Below, piece after piece: positions 46,602 to 56,871 of a stretch of 64,000 nucleotides of DNA (position 1 is its first letter; each line of letters starts with the position of its first letter). The notes below the pieces were generated by a model. The model had not been told where the DNA came from, did no database searches, and was given only the letters and a program-made list of their open reading frames with translations. This DNA comes from an uncultured Chthonomonas sp. (GTDB lineage: Bacteria; Armatimonadota; Chthonomonadetes; Chthonomonadales; CAJBBX01), in NCBI GenBank assembly GCA_903951425.1, contig CAJBBX010000028.1, positions 1 through 64,000 on the forward strand, read 5' to 3'. Position numbers and translations under genes: made by a program.

Positions 46602-48251
46602 GTGGCCCTCGTCCTGACCAACGCCCGCGTCCTCGCAGGGCCGGATGCCGGGCACGAGGCCGAAGCCATCGCCATGGCCGACGGCCGCGTGCTGGCGGTC
46701 GGCTCGACCTCCGAGGCGCGTGCTGCGGCCGGAGCTGGTTCGCGGGTGGTGGACTTGAATGGGGCGTTGGTGGCGCCGGGCTTCAACGACAGCCACATGC
46801 ACATCCTATGGTACGGCCTCACGCTGCTCATGGCCGACCTATCGCCCGCCGCCGGCGTCCGCACCGTGCCTGCGCTGGTCGAGGCCCTCCTTAAATGGCG
46901 TGCCGCCCATCCCGGCGCAGAGTGGGTGCAGGGCGGCAGGTACGACCAGAACACCTTCCCAGGCGCTTCCCATCCCTTGCGAGTCGACCTGGATGCGGCG
47001 TTCCCGGACACGCCCGTCTACATATCGCAGACCAGCGGCCATGCGGGCGTAGCGAACTCGGTGGCGCTGCGCTTGGCGGGCATCGACGCCACGACGCCCG
47101 ACCCGCCGGGCGGGGCCATCGTCCGCGATGCCCGCGGCGAGCCCACGGGCCTGCTGCTCGAGGATGCCATGGAGCGGGTGACCGCCTGCATCCCCGAGCC
47201 CACGCAATCAGATCAGGTGGAGGCGATCGCCCGGGCCTGCGGGCGGCTGGTCACGAACGGCATCACGGCTGCCTCGGAGATGAGCCTGGGCTCCTATGGC
47301 CTGGCCGCCGAGATCGACGCCTATCGTCGTGCGTCGGAGCAGGGCGCTCCGGTTCGCATGACCGTCCATCCGCTCACCTCCGTCTTGGGGATGCCGGACC
47401 ACGGCATACCGTTCCTACAGGCCGTTCGTGACTTGGGGTTGCCGTCGCACTCCGGACCCGGCATCGGCGGCGTGCGTCTCGGCGGCGCCAAGCTCTTCGT
47501 TGACGGCGCTCTCACCGTGCGGACCGCCGCGCTTCGTAGCCCATTCGTGGACGGCTCGGGTCGCGGGATGCTCCTGCACGACCCGGACCAATTGCGGGCC
47601 ATCGTCAGGGCCGCCCACCTGCTGGGCTGGCAGGTCTGCGCCCACGCCATCGGCGATGGGGCCGTTGATGAGGCCCTCTGCGCCATCGAGGCGGCCCAGT
47701 CAGTCTTGCCCCGCGGCGACGCCCGCCACCGCGTGGAGCACGCCATGGTGCTGGGCGCCGACCTCATCGACCGGATGGCCGCTGGGGCTGTCGTGGCAGC
47801 CCTGCAGCCGGAGTTCCTGGCGCGGCTCGGCGACGCCTATGTCATGGGCCTCGGCGCGGAGCGTGCGGCCTCGGTGAACCCCACGGCCTCGCTGGCCGCT
47901 GCGGGCGTGGCCATGGCCTTCGGCTCGGACTGCCCGGTGGTGCCCGGCGCGCCGCTTGCCGGCATCGCGGCGGCCGCAGCCCGGCGGACGCCGTCCGGCG
48001 TCACGCTGGGGCCAGACGAAGCGATCTCGCCGCTTGAGGCGCTGCGCCGCTACACCAGCGGCTCGGCCTTTGCGGAGTTCGACGAGCAGCAGAGCGGCGC
48101 ACTGGAGTTCGGACGGCGCGCCGACGCCGTGGTGCTGCGCTTGGCGGAGTCCGATGCGCCGCTGGACCGGCATGACGCGTGGGCCTCCGCTGTGGTGGAG
48201 GCGACGCTGGTTGGAGGTGTGCCCGTCTACGGCGCGGATGTCCTGTCCTGA
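46602..48251 (+). CDS. Amidohydrolase family 3 (YtcJ-like) metal-dependent hydrolase
   Basis: The 549-residue product starts at GTG 46602, 6 bases after GGAGG and one base after the pyrC stop; the longer open frame lies in pyrC. It has [24 protein letters not shown] at about 49-72 with the H-x-H metal pair, [30 protein letters not shown] and [10 protein letters not shown], the layout of YtcJ-like amidohydrolases. The substrate is unknown. It is tempting to connect it with pyrimidine ring hydrolysis because of the operon, but the subgroup is broad and no residue proves it. Confidence 0.85.
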   Translation: MALVLTNARVLAGPDAGHEAEAIAMADGRVLAVGSTSEARAAAGAGSRVVDLNGALVAPGFNDSHMHILWYGLTLLMADLSPAAGVRTVPALVEALLKWRAAHPGAEWVQGGRYDQNTFPGASHPLRVDLDAAFPDTPVYISQTSGHAGVANSVALRLAGIDATTPDPPGGAIVRDARGEPTGLLLEDAMERVTACIPEPTQSDQVEAIARACGRLVTNGITAASEMSLGSYGLAAEIDAYRRASEQGAPVRMTVHPLTSVLGMPDHGIPFLQAVRDLGLPSHSGPGIGGVRLGGAKLFVDGALTVRTAALRSPFVDGSGRGMLLHDPDQLRAIVRAAHLLGWQVCAHAIGDGAVDEALCAIEAAQSVLPRGDARHRVEHAMVLGADLIDRMAAGAVVAALQPEFLARLGDAYVMGLGAERAASVNPTASLAAAGVAMAFGSDCPVVPGAPLAGIAAAAARRTPSGVTLGPDEAISPLEALRRYTSGSAFAEFDEQQSGALEFGRRADAVVLRLAESDAPLDRHDAWASAVVEATLVGGVPVYGADVLS

Positions 48252-49120
48252 TGGCTCGACCCCGGCCCATAGCGCGGCGTCAGCTGCTGGGTCTGGCCCT
48301 GACCACGGGTGTGGTGGGCGGCACGGTGGCGCTGCGGGATACCCGGTGGGTGGAGGTGACGCGGCATCGGCAGGTGCTGCCGGGCCTGGAGCCGGGCCAT
48401 CCGCCGATCCGCGTCGTGCAGTTGACTGACCTCCACCGGGGGCCGTTCGTGGACGAGGGCTACCTCCGGCGCGTGGCCGACCTTGCCATGGAGCAGAAGG
48501 GTGATCTGGTCCTGGTGACCGGGGATTTCGTATCGCGCAAGTGGGACTATGCTGTGTCGTGCGCTCGGGCGTTGTCCGTCCTGTCGGCGCCCATGGGGGT
48601 CTGGGGGGTCTGGGGCAATCATGACCACTACGCCGGGCGGATGCCGAAGATCAGGGCCACCATGGATGGCATCGGCCTGCGAGTGCTGGTGAACGAGTCG
48701 GCTGCGTTGGAGCCCGGCCTCTACCTGGCCGGCTTCGACGATCATGACACGATGGGCATGGACCCGGAGCGGGCGTTTCGGACGGTGCCCAAGAGGGCCG
48801 CGGCGATCGTGATGGGGCACAACCCGCTGGAGTTCGGCGGGATGCGGTTGCACAGCGGGGTGATGTTCAGCGGGCACACGCACGGTGGGCAGGTTGCGAT
48901 CTGGCCGGTGCCTGCGCTGGTGGCTGGTGCTACGCAGGGGCGGGTGGCGGGCTGGTACAGTGCGCCCGGCGCGCGGTTGCTGGTGAACAGGGGGATCGGC
49001 ACGGTGAACCTGCCGTTCCGCATGTTCTCGCGGCCCGAAGTCGCTGTGGTGGATCTGGTGGCCGACGATGAGCCGCCCGTGCGGCAGGGGTTGAAGGCGA
49101 GGGACAGGGGGACGACATGA
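48251..49120 (+). CDS. Exported metallophosphoesterase (YkuE/YaeI-like)
   Basis: The 289-residue product begins [24 protein letters not shown], a twin-arginine-like or membrane anchor segment. The calcineurin-like motifs are QLTDLHRG, VTGDFVS, GNHDHYAG, MGHNP and SGHTHGGQ, complete in order and spacing. YkuE-type enzymes act on phospholipid or nucleotide phosphodiesters outside the membrane. The ATG overlaps the preceding TGA by one base, and the end overlaps carA by 4 bases, so it is embedded in the pyr operon. Confidence 0.9.
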   Translation: MARPRPIARRQLLGLALTTGVVGGTVALRDTRWVEVTRHRQVLPGLEPGHPPIRVVQLTDLHRGPFVDEGYLRRVADLAMEQKGDLVLVTGDFVSRKWDYAVSCARALSVLSAPMGVWGVWGNHDHYAGRMPKIRATMDGIGLRVLVNESAALEPGLYLAGFDDHDTMGMDPERAFRTVPKRAAAIVMGHNPLEFGGMRLHSGVMFSGHTHGGQVAIWPVPALVAGATQGRVAGWYSAPGARLLVNRGIGTVNLPFRMFSRPEVAVVDLVADDEPPVRQGLKARDRGTT

Positions 49121-50193
49121 GAGCAATACTGGCGCTGGAGGACGGGACCTGGTTCGAGGGGCGTAGCCTGGGCCGCCAGGGGCGCAGCTACGGCGAGGTG
49201 GTCTTCAACACCGGCATGACCGGCTATCAGGAGATCCTCACGGATCCCTCCTACTCGGGCCAGATCGTCTGCCTGACCTACCCCATGGTGGGCAACTACG
49301 GTGTCAACACCGACGACTTCGAGTCGCGCCGTGTGCAGGTGGAGGGCTTCATCGTCCGCGAGGCCGACGGAAACCCGAGTAACTGGCGCTCGACCACAAC
49401 GCTGGACGCCTTCCTGAAGCAGCGCGACATCGTGGGGATCGAGGGCATCGATACCCGGCGCCTCACCCGGACGATCCGGAGCCGCGGCGTCATGATGGGC
49501 TCCATCTCCACCGACGAGGAGCCAGACGAGATCGTGGCCCGGATCCGCCAGTCGCCCTCCTATGCCGGCGTCGATTTCGTGCGGAAGGTCACAACGGAGC
49601 AGCCCTACGAGTGGCCCTACGACGGCACGCCCAAGCATCGAGTGGCCCTGCTGGACTGCGGCGTGAAGTTCAACATCATGCGTAGCCTGGCCGGCCTTGG
49701 GTGCCAGACCACGGTCTATCCCTGCACCGCCTCGCCGGAGGAGGTGATGGAGAGCGCACCGGACGGCATCATGCTTTCGCCGGGACCGGGCGATCCGGAC
49801 ACGCTGCGGTACATCGTGGAGACGGTCCGTGCGCTGGCCGGCAAGGTCCCCACGATGGGCGTCTGCCTCGGGAACCAGTTGCTGGGCTACGCCTTCGGCA
49901 GCCGCTGCTATAAGCTGAAGTTCGGCCACCGGGGCAGCAACCACCCGGTCCGGGACCTCAACACCGGCCGCGTCTACATCACGTCGCAGAATCACGGCTA
50001 TGCGCTGGACCCCGATCGCCTGAGCGGCGGCATGGAGGTGGCGCATGTCAATCTGAACGACGGCACCGTGGAGGGCCTGCGCCACCGCGACCTGCCGATC
50101 TTCTCGATCCAGTACCACCCGGAGGCGAGCCCTGGTCCCACCGACAGCATGTACTTCTTCAAGCAGTTCGTCGCAATGATGGATGCCGCCTGA
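49117..50193 (+). CDS. carA: Carbamoyl phosphate synthase small (glutaminase) subunit
   Basis: The 358-residue product supplies ammonia from glutamine to CarB. The N-terminal CarA domain has LEDGTWFEGRSLG, GEVVFNTGMTGYQEILTDPSY and GIEGIDTRRLTR. The class I glutaminase has the nucleophile near C250 in GVCLGNQLLG, where many CarA proteins have GICLGHQ, and the His/Glu pair near H334 and E336 in QYHPEASPGP. It overlaps the metallophosphoesterase end by 4 bases. carB is not next: signal peptidase and a glycosyltransferase-like gene intervene. Confidence 0.97.
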   Translation: MRAILALEDGTWFEGRSLGRQGRSYGEVVFNTGMTGYQEILTDPSYSGQIVCLTYPMVGNYGVNTDDFESRRVQVEGFIVREADGNPSNWRSTTTLDAFLKQRDIVGIEGIDTRRLTRTIRSRGVMMGSISTDEEPDEIVARIRQSPSYAGVDFVRKVTTEQPYEWPYDGTPKHRVALLDCGVKFNIMRSLAGLGCQTTVYPCTASPEEVMESAPDGIMLSPGPGDPDTLRYIVETVRALAGKVPTMGVCLGNQLLGYAFGSRCYKLKFGHRGSNHPVRDLNTGRVYITSQNHGYALDPDRLSGGMEVAHVNLNDGTVEGLRHRDLPIFSIQYHPEASPGPTDSMYFFKQFVAMMDAA

Positions 50194-50201
50194 CCGCCGC
50201 C

Positions 50202-51065
50202 ATGACCCAGCCAAAAGACGACCTACGGGAAGCCGACACCACGGAGACTGCGGTAGCCGAACCTGCGATTCAGCACGTGGAGCTCTCGTATGCTGAGGCC
50301 GTGCAGGCGGCCGCCCCGCCGGATCTGCCGGCCGAGGAGCCCGTAGGCACGCCTGCCGTGCCTGATCCCGAGGTCCGAAGAAATGCCGCTCGCCGCCTGG
50401 CCGAGAGCCGCCGCATGCGCCGTCTGCGCATCATCGCGCCCGTCATGGTGCTGCTTGCGTTTCTCTGTTGGGTCTACACGACGCACTTTATCCCGTCGCC
50501 CTCCATGACGCCGACACTGATGCCCGGCGACCACATCCTGGCCATGCGATCCTGGATCGCCTACTCCGGAGGCGCCGTCCCTGCGCGTGGCGACATTGTC
50601 GTCTTCCTGCCTCCCGAGCAGCCCGGCGCGCCCGAGGGCTACTACTCAACGGTGCCGGAAGAGCCGGTCAGCACCAACGCGGTGGATCGCCTCAAAGCGA
50701 TTGTGGCGCGGCGCCGGAACGTGGAGGTCTGGATCAAGCGGGTCGTCGGCCTGCCCGGCGAGGTTGTCCAGATCGCCCAGGGCTCAGTCTACATCAACGG
50801 CAAGGAGCTGGATCACCGGTACTACAATCGCCAGCCAGACGCCGGGCCCGACTACCCCTACATGTTCGGCTTCCTCCCCGTGAGGTTGGGCGCCGATGAG
50901 GTCTTTGTACTCGGTGACAACCCGCTGGACAGCGACGATAGCCGCTTCTGGGGTCCGCTGAAGGTGGGCAGCATCACCAGCAAGTTCGTGCGCGTCATCT
51001 TCCGCGAGGGCGCCAACGGGCCGAACGCCCGCAAGGCCCGAGCAGAGCAGGAAGAGGGCGGTTGA
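50202..51065 (+). CDS. lepB: Signal peptidase I
   Basis: The 287-residue product has a long hydrophilic N-terminus of about 75 residues and one transmembrane segment (about 78-95). The S26 boxes follow: the catalytic serine near residue 101 in IPSPSMTPTLMPGD, the lysine in VEVWIKRVVGLPGE, and VLGDNPLDSDDSRFWG. It cleaves Sec and Tat signal peptides at the outer face of the inner membrane. The window encodes several exported proteins that would be substrates. It lies 8 bases after carA and 1 base before the next gene. Confidence 0.95.
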   Translation: MTQPKDDLREADTTETAVAEPAIQHVELSYAEAVQAAAPPDLPAEEPVGTPAVPDPEVRRNAARRLAESRRMRRLRIIAPVMVLLAFLCWVYTTHFIPSPSMTPTLMPGDHILAMRSWIAYSGGAVPARGDIVVFLPPEQPGAPEGYYSTVPEEPVSTNAVDRLKAIVARRRNVEVWIKRVVGLPGEVVQIAQGSVYINGKELDHRYYNRQPDAGPDYPYMFGFLPVRLGADEVFVLGDNPLDSDDSRFWGPLKVGSITSKFVRVIFREGANGPNARKARAEQEEGG

Positions 51066-51066
51066 C

Positions 51067-52854
51067 ATGGCTCCCTTGAAGTCCTTCCTGCCGGCACTGG
51101 TCATCCTGGCCGCCTCATTCGCCCTGCGCGCCGTGGCGCTGGATACGGACGCCTACGGCCGCCTGGACTGGAGCGCCGGATTGCTCACGGACGAGGGCTT
51201 CTACACGCACAACGCCCGGAACATGGCCCTCTATGGTACGGCCCGGACCGATGAGTTCAACAATATGCTGCTGTCGCCGTCGCTCCATGCACTGCAGGCG
51301 TGGCTTATGGCGAGCTTCGGCGTCGGCGTCGTGCAAGTGCGGTGGATCTCAGTGCTGTCGGGCACCGTCGGCGTGGGCCTCCTGGGCGCCATCCTGTGGC
51401 GCACGGTGAGCCCGCTCGCGGCGCTGGGTGCTATGGCCGTGCTCGGCCTGGACCACACCAGCGCGCTCTTCAGCCGGATGGCGCTCATGGACACGCCGGC
51501 GGGTCTGGGCTGCACCATGGGCCTGGCCTGCTTCGCAGCCGCGCTCCTCACACGGCGCAACCGGGCTGCGTGGGCCTGGCTGGCGCTCTGCGGGGCGGTA
51601 CTGGGCGCTACGGTGATGAACCGATCGCTCACGCTCTACATCCTGCCGGCGCCGGCCCTGGCCTTGCTCCATGTGGCCTACGGCATGGGCGTTCGGCGCG
51701 GCCGAAGTTGGGTCATCACGCGGTTGGCGGCCTATGGCGCTGCCCTGGTCCTGGTGGTCGGCGGCTTCTGGCTTGAGTACATACGCCCGAATGCCGCCGA
51801 GATCGGCCCGATGACGCGCTACTATCGGACGCGGCAGCTCCAGCCGAAGTCGGTGCAGCATCTGGCGGGGAACCTCCAGCGCGCGGCGTTCGGCGACCAC
51901 CGGGGCATCGCGCCCTACCTGTTCCGCCATGCGCCGGTCCCCTTCGTGCTGACGCTGGTCGGACTGGCGGCGGCGGGTGTGGGCAGGCTTCGGCGGAACG
52001 CCGCGCCGTCCGCCGACGCAGATGCCGCGCTGGCCCGGCAGGGCGTCCTGGCGTTCCTGGCGGCGTGGTTGGCCTGCGGCTGGCTGCTGCTGGCGGCCGT
52101 GGCCTACTCGCCCACGAGGTACTACATCTCGACCTACCCGGCGTTGGCGGGCCTTGCAGGATGGGCCCTCGGCGCGCTGGTCCCCAACGTCCGGCGGCTG
52201 GCTACCCGACTTCCGGCGGCCCGGTTCACCGTGGCGGCGCTGACGGCGTTCATCGTCTACCATGCCGTGCAGACCCTTGTGCATCGGGGCGCCCCGGGCG
52301 CCCGGGGAGTGGCCATGGCGGCCCTCTGCGCCCTGCCCGCCGTGGCCGCGCTCGGCTGGCTGCGCTGGGGGCGGCCCATTGACCTGTCGCGGCGCGCAGT
52401 CCCGGCCATGGTCGCCCTATGCGCCGTCTGGGTGATGACCAACGGGTGGTGGCTTGCCGATTGGGGACGGAACCTGAGCCGCAGCCAGATCGAAATGTCG
52501 CAGTGGCTGGGCGCGGAGCTGCCCCGCGGCTCAGTGCTCATCGGCGACGTGGCGCCTGGCGTCTGCATGGACAACCGGCTCGTTGCCGTGAATGTCATTG
52601 ATGGGCTCTGCAACGGCGACTCACCGGTGGAGCGCTGGGCGGGCCGGCCTCGGTACGTCGTCATCCTCGACGGCCGGTGGCTTGAAAAGTACTGGACCGA
52701 GCGCTACTCCGAGCTCATCATCCCGGCCAACCGGGTGAAGCTGGCCCGCGTCCTCCGGTGGGATGTGGGCGTCTACCGGGTGCCGGCCGACTATGCCGCT
52801 CGGGCGCATCGGGTCACGATCGGGCGGAACAGCCCGGAAGGGAAGACAGGATAA
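51067..52854 (+). CDS. GT39/ArnT-like integral membrane glycosyltransferase
   Basis: The 595-residue product has about 10-12 hydrophobic helices. An acidic first extracytoplasmic loop reads LLTDEGFYTHNARNMALYGT at about 39-58, the D-E position used by GT39/GT83 enzymes to hold the lipid-linked donor. ALMDTPAGLGCTMG and PTRYYISTYPALAGLAGW are later family-like segments. These enzymes move a sugar from polyprenyl phosphate to lipid or protein. The acceptor is unknown. The gene sits between lepB and carB with gaps of 1 and 3 bases. Confidence 0.75.
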   Translation: MAPLKSFLPALVILAASFALRAVALDTDAYGRLDWSAGLLTDEGFYTHNARNMALYGTARTDEFNNMLLSPSLHALQAWLMASFGVGVVQVRWISVLSGTVGVGLLGAILWRTVSPLAALGAMAVLGLDHTSALFSRMALMDTPAGLGCTMGLACFAAALLTRRNRAAWAWLALCGAVLGATVMNRSLTLYILPAPALALLHVAYGMGVRRGRSWVITRLAAYGAALVLVVGGFWLEYIRPNAAEIGPMTRYYRTRQLQPKSVQHLAGNLQRAAFGDHRGIAPYLFRHAPVPFVLTLVGLAAAGVGRLRRNAAPSADADAALARQGVLAFLAAWLACGWLLLAAVAYSPTRYYISTYPALAGLAGWALGALVPNVRRLATRLPAARFTVAALTAFIVYHAVQTLVHRGAPGARGVAMAALCALPAVAALGWLRWGRPIDLSRRAVPAMVALCAVWVMTNGWWLADWGRNLSRSQIEMSQWLGAELPRGSVLIGDVAPGVCMDNRLVAVNVIDGLCNGDSPVERWAGRPRYVVILDGRWLEKYWTERYSELIIPANRVKLARVLRWDVGVYRVPADYAARAHRVTIGRNSPEGKTG

Positions 52855-52857
52855 GAG

Positions 52858-54546
52858 ATGCCGCGAGATCCTTCCATCAAGAGAGTCCTCGTGATCGGGT
52901 CGGGCCCCATCATTATCGGGCAGGCGGCGGAGTTTGACTACGCCGGCACCCAGGCATGCCGATCCCTGCGCGAGGAAGGCGTCGAGGTCATCCTGATCAA
53001 CTCCAATCCGGCCACGATCATGACCGATCTGGAGATGGCCGACCGCGTCTACATTGAGCCGCTGAACGTGGAGTTCGCCGCGCGGATCATTGAGCGCGAG
53101 CGCCCCGACGGCCTGCTCGCCACGCTGGGGGGCCAGACCGGCCTGAACCTCGCCACGCAGTTGGCCGACGCCGGCGTGCTGGAGCGGTTCAACGTGCGCC
53201 TGCTGGGCACGCCGCTGGCATCGATCCAGATGGCCGAGGACCGTGAGGAGTTCCGCTCCCTCATGCGGCGCATCGGCGAGCCCGTGCCGGAGAGTTGGAT
53301 CGTTGAGGATACCGACGCCCTGTCCGCGTCCGGTACCCACGGCGTCTGGCCCCTTATCGTACGGCCTGCCTACACGCTGGGCGGCACGGGCGGCGGCATC
53401 GCCCACAACATGGACCAGCTCATGGAGATCGGTAGCCGCGGCCTGAAGCTCTCAATGCGCGGCCAGGTGATGATCGAGCGGTGTCTCCTCGGTTGGAAAG
53501 AGATCGAGTACGAGGTGATGCGCGACGCCAACGACACCTGCATCACCGTCTGCAACATGGAGAACTTTGACCCCATGGGCGTCCATACCGGGGACTCCAT
53601 CGTGGTCGCGCCGTCGCAGACGCTCTCCGACAAGGAGTACCAGATGCTGCGGACGGCATCGCTGAACATCATCCGCAGCCTCGGCATTGAGGGCGGCTGC
53701 AACGTGCAGCTGGCGCTCTCACCCGACTCGTTCGACTACTTCGTCATCGAGGTGAACCCCAGGGTCTCGCGCTCCTCGGCGCTGGCCTCCAAGGCCACCG
53801 GCTATCCCATCGCACGGGTGGCCGCCAAGATCGCCGTGGGTCTCTATCTGGACGAGATTCAGAATGCCGTCACGCAGAAGACGCTGGCCTGCTTCGAGCC
53901 GACCCTGGACTACTGCGTCGTGAAGATCCCGCGCTGGCCGTTCGACAAGTTCACGCTGGCCGACCGCCGGATCACCACACAGATGAAGGCCACCGGCGAG
54001 GTGATGGCCATCGACCGCTCCTTTGAGCCTGCCCTGATGAAGGCCATCCGGAGCCTGGAGATCGGCGCCTACGGGCTCTCCGGCAAGCACGTGAACGCGC
54101 TCTCCGATGTGCAGCTGGAGGAGCGCATCTCCGTCGCCACTGATGAGCGGCTCTTCGCCATTGCCGAGGCCTTCCGCCGCGGCATGATGGTCGAGGAGGT
54201 CCAGGCGCTCTCGGCCATCGATCCCTGGTTTCTCCATCGCGTCCGCAACCTGGTGGCCATGGAGACGCGCCTTCGGGTCCATGGGCGAGCCATCGCGGCG
54301 CTGGCGGACACGCTGGACCCGACCGCCGCCGAGGTGGCTATCCTCCGTGAGGCCAAGCGGATGGGCTTTGCCGACAAGCAGATCGGCGAGTGTATCGGGC
54401 TGGCCGAGTCGCTGGTGCGCGACCTGCGCCGGGCCTTCGGGATCGTGGCGACCTTCAAGATGGTGGACACCTGCGCCGCCGAGTTCGAGGCCGCGACGCC
54501 CTACTACTACTCGTGCTACGACGAGGAGACCGAGACGATCCCGTAG
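52858..54546 (+). CDS. carB: Carbamoyl phosphate synthase large subunit, N-terminal half
   Basis: The 562-residue product is the carboxyphosphate-synthesising half of Car[25 protein letters not shown] opens the first ATP-grasp unit, [18 protein letters not shown] is the ATP loop, and [24 protein letters not shown] the metal site. The allosteric oligomerisation region continues to about 553 ([13 protein letters not shown]), and the protein ends in [13 protein letters not shown]. In E. coli CarB this point is the linker before the second synthetase, so the break is at a domain edge. The second half is the next gene, 69 bases downstream. Confidence 0.95.
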   Translation: MPRDPSIKRVLVIGSGPIIIGQAAEFDYAGTQACRSLREEGVEVILINSNPATIMTDLEMADRVYIEPLNVEFAARIIERERPDGLLATLGGQTGLNLATQLADAGVLERFNVRLLGTPLASIQMAEDREEFRSLMRRIGEPVPESWIVEDTDALSASGTHGVWPLIVRPAYTLGGTGGGIAHNMDQLMEIGSRGLKLSMRGQVMIERCLLGWKEIEYEVMRDANDTCITVCNMENFDPMGVHTGDSIVVAPSQTLSDKEYQMLRTASLNIIRSLGIEGGCNVQLALSPDSFDYFVIEVNPRVSRSSALASKATGYPIARVAAKIAVGLYLDEIQNAVTQKTLACFEPTLDYCVVKIPRWPFDKFTLADRRITTQMKATGEVMAIDRSFEPALMKAIRSLEIGAYGLSGKHVNALSDVQLEERISVATDERLFAIAEAFRRGMMVEEVQALSAIDPWFLHRVRNLVAMETRLRVHGRAIAALADTLDPTAAEVAILREAKRMGFADKQIGECIGLAESLVRDLRRAFGIVATFKMVDTCAAEFEAATPYYYSCYDEETETIP

Positions 54547-54615
54547 TCGTCGGGCCTGTGTCTGGTCCGTCTGTTCCGGCCGCGGCCGATGACGCTGTGA
54601 AGGAGGCTTCGTAAA

Positions 54616-56238
54616 GTGGCAGCAAGCTCAGGCAAGAAGAAGATCGTGGTGATCGGCTCGGGGCCCATCCGAATCGGGCAGGGCATCGAGTTCGACTACT
54701 GCTCGGTGCACTGCGTCTGGGCGCTCCGGGAGGCGGGCTACGAGGCTCTCATCATCAACAACAATCCGGAGACGGTGAGCACCGACTTCGACACCTCCGA
54801 CCGCCTGTACTTCGAGCCGCTCACCACCGAGGACGTCCTCAACGTCCTCGAGGCCGAGCAGCCCGAGGGCGTCATCGTGCAGTTCGGCGGCCAGACGGCC
54901 ATCAACCTGGCGCGGCCGCTGCACGATGCGGGGATCCGCATCTTCGGCTCGAGTTGCGAGTCCATCGACTTGGCCGAGGACCGCGACCGCTTTGAGCGCG
55001 TCCTCCGCGACCTGGGCATCCCCAAGCCCGCCGGCCGCGCCGTGACGAGCCTCCGCGCCGCCGAAGAGGTGGCCGAGGAGATCGGGTATCCCGTCCTGGT
55101 GCGGCCCTCGTACGTCCTTGGCGGCCGCGCCATGGAGATCATCTTCGCGCCGGACGAGCTTCGGTCCTATATGCAGTACGTGGTGGAGGTCTCTCCCAAG
55201 GCGCCGATCCTCGTGGACAAGTATGTGCTCGGCCGCGAGGTCGAGGTTGACGTCATCAGCGACGGCGTAGACTGCCTCCTGCCCGGCATCATGGAGCACA
55301 TTGAGCGCGCGGGCGTCCACTCCGGCGATTCCATGGCCGTCTACCCGCCGCAGACGCTGAACCGCGACATCATCGATCAGATCGTGGACACGGCCACCGC
55401 CCTGGCCCGGCGCCTCGAGGTGCGCGGCCTCATGAACATCCAGTACGTCGTCGAGGCGAACGAGGGTGAGAAGCACGGCTCGCAGGCCCTCCACGGCGGA
55501 TCCGCGCAGGTGATCGAGGTGAACCCGCGGGCCAGCCGCACGGTGCCCTACCTCTCCAAGATCACCGGTATCCCCATGGTGAAGGTCGCCACGCACGTCA
55601 TGGTCGGCCGGACGCTGAAGGAACAGGGCTACAAGGGCGGGCTCCACCCATCGGCGCCGCTGATCGCCGTCAAGGCGCCCGTCTTCAGCTTCCCCAAGCT
55701 GGTGGGAGTGGACATCGCGCTGGGGCCGGAGATGAAGTCCACCGGCGAGATCATGGGGCTGGAGACCGACTACAACCGGGCCCTATACAAGGCCATGATC
55801 GCCAGCGGCGTCGATGTGCCCACCACAGGCACGCTGCTTGCCACCATCGCGGACCACGACAAGGCCGAGGCGGTCGACATCATCCGCCAGTTCTCGGAGA
55901 TCGGCTACAGCATCTACGGGACGCAGGGCACTGCCACGTATCTGGCCGCCCGGGGCATCGCGGCCAAGGTGGTCCACAAGATCCACGACCAGACGCCCAA
56001 CCTGCTCGATCTGGTGCGCTCGGGCAAGGTCGACTTGCTGATCAACACGCTTTCGCCGGACAAGCGCACCGAGCGTGAGGCGCTGCAGATCCGACGGGCT
56101 TCGGTCGAGGTCGGTGTGCCATGCCTCACGTCGCTGGATACGGCGCGCGCCCTGTTGCTGGCCCTGAGCGCCCGCAAGCAGGGGCGCGACTTCGCCTGCG
56201 ATACGGTGGACGGCTACCTGGCCCCTGACGCCGGCTGA
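54616..56238 (+). CDS. carB: Carbamoyl phosphate synthase large subunit, C-terminal half with MGS domain
   Basis: The 540-residue product is the carbamate-phosphorylating half. [24 protein letters not shown] opens the second ATP-grasp domain, [17 protein letters not shown] is its ATP loop and [20 protein letters not shown] its metal site. The last 140 residues are the MGS-like allosteric domain ([34 protein letters not shown]) that binds UMP or other effectors. It starts at GTG 54616 with its own AGGAGG site 9 bases upstream, which argues for a true second gene rather than a frameshift. Confidence 0.95.
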   Translation: MAASSGKKKIVVIGSGPIRIGQGIEFDYCSVHCVWALREAGYEALIINNNPETVSTDFDTSDRLYFEPLTTEDVLNVLEAEQPEGVIVQFGGQTAINLARPLHDAGIRIFGSSCESIDLAEDRDRFERVLRDLGIPKPAGRAVTSLRAAEEVAEEIGYPVLVRPSYVLGGRAMEIIFAPDELRSYMQYVVEVSPKAPILVDKYVLGREVEVDVISDGVDCLLPGIMEHIERAGVHSGDSMAVYPPQTLNRDIIDQIVDTATALARRLEVRGLMNIQYVVEANEGEKHGSQALHGGSAQVIEVNPRASRTVPYLSKITGIPMVKVATHVMVGRTLKEQGYKGGLHPSAPLIAVKAPVFSFPKLVGVDIALGPEMKSTGEIMGLETDYNRALYKAMIASGVDVPTTGTLLATIADHDKAEAVDIIRQFSEIGYSIYGTQGTATYLAARGIAAKVVHKIHDQTPNLLDLVRSGKVDLLINTLSPDKRTEREALQIRRASVEVGVPCLTSLDTARALLLALSARKQGRDFACDTVDGYLAPDAG

Positions 56239-56245
56239 CGAGGCC

Positions 56246-56677
56246 ATGGCGGGTGTGAAGCGGGTCGATCTGGAGATCGACTACCACGGATACACGGTCC
56301 GCGAGATGCTGGCCGACCTTGAGGCGCAGTCCACGCGCACCCAGTGGGCGTCCGCTCGTCGGGTGCGGCTGATCCACGGCACGGGCGAGGCGCTGTGGCA
56401 CGAGTTGCGCTCCTGGTGTACGCGCCGGCGCCTTGACTGGGCGCCCGAGCCGCACAACACGGGTTGCACGCTCGTCTATCCTGCCTCGCGGCCTGAGCCG
56501 CATGTCGTTGCACCCCGTCCGCGCCGCGTTCATGTTCGACGTTCGCCCACGGCGCCTGTTCATGAGGCCCCGCCGCCTCCGCCTTCACCGGCCAACGCCG
56601 AGTTGATGGAACTGGAGATGGCCAAGCTCGGGGCGCTGGACCGCCGTCAGGTCCGCAGACTTAAGGGGGCAGAGTAG
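56246..56677 (+). CDS. Smr-domain protein
   Basis: The 143-residue product starts MAGVKRVDLEIDYHGYTVREMLADLE. It contains VRLIHGTGEALWHELRSWCTRRRLDW with the LDLHG-like (IDYHG) and IHGTG motifs of the Smr domain found at the end of MutS2. Stand-alone Smr proteins can have nicking endonuclease activity, but here the first motif has tyrosine in place of the usual leucine. A Pro-rich linker and a short basic tail (MAKLGALDRRQVRRLKG) follow. It lies 7 bases after carB and is probably the last gene of the pyr transcript. Confidence 0.8.
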   Translation: MAGVKRVDLEIDYHGYTVREMLADLEAQSTRTQWASARRVRLIHGTGEALWHELRSWCTRRRLDWAPEPHNTGCTLVYPASRPEPHVVAPRPRRVHVRRSPTAPVHEAPPPPPSPANAELMELEMAKLGALDRRQVRRLKGAE

Positions 56678-56696
56678 GCTCCATGCCGCAATATGC

Positions 56697-56725
56697 TTGA
56701 CACTCGTCGCTCACCCGAGTACAAT
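56697..56725 (+). promoter_or_regulatory. Near-consensus promoter of the pseudopilin gene
   Basis: TTGACA (56697-56702) and TACAAT (56720-56725) are separated by exactly 17 bases. This is one of the best sigma70-like matches in the window and predicts high expression. Transcription would start near 56732. Confidence 0.8.
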
Positions 56726-56731
56726 GCACGC

Positions 56732-56871
56732 GAAGGGCTGTAGCACAGCCTAGAGGCATCGCCGTCTGTACCCGTCAATGGGCGTCGGAGGCTGGTCGTT
56801 CAGGGAGGCCACACCGTCGTGCGGGGCAGGCGCCTAGCACACTCCGGCCATGGGCCGGAAGGGGGTTACGC
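56732..56871 (+). promoter_or_regulatory. Structured 140-base leader of the pseudopilin gene
   Basis: The leader contains GGCTGT-agc-ACAGCC (56736-56750) at its extreme 5' end and TCCGGCC-atg-GGCCGGA (56843-56859) directly before the GGGGG ribosome site (56861-56865). A 5'-end hairpin can protect mRNA, and the second hairpin may tune ribosome access. I do not recognise a known riboswitch class. Confidence 0.45.

Noticed and set aside
54547-54615. Frameshift or stop mutation breaking one carB gene
   Set aside because: The second half has its own AGGAGG and start, the break is at a domain boundary, and both halves are complete, so two genes are more likely.
56732-56871. Cyclic-di-GMP or other riboswitch in the pseudopilin leader
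   Set aside because: The conserved cores of the c-di-GMP-I and c-di-GMP-II classes are not present. Only simple hairpins are visible.
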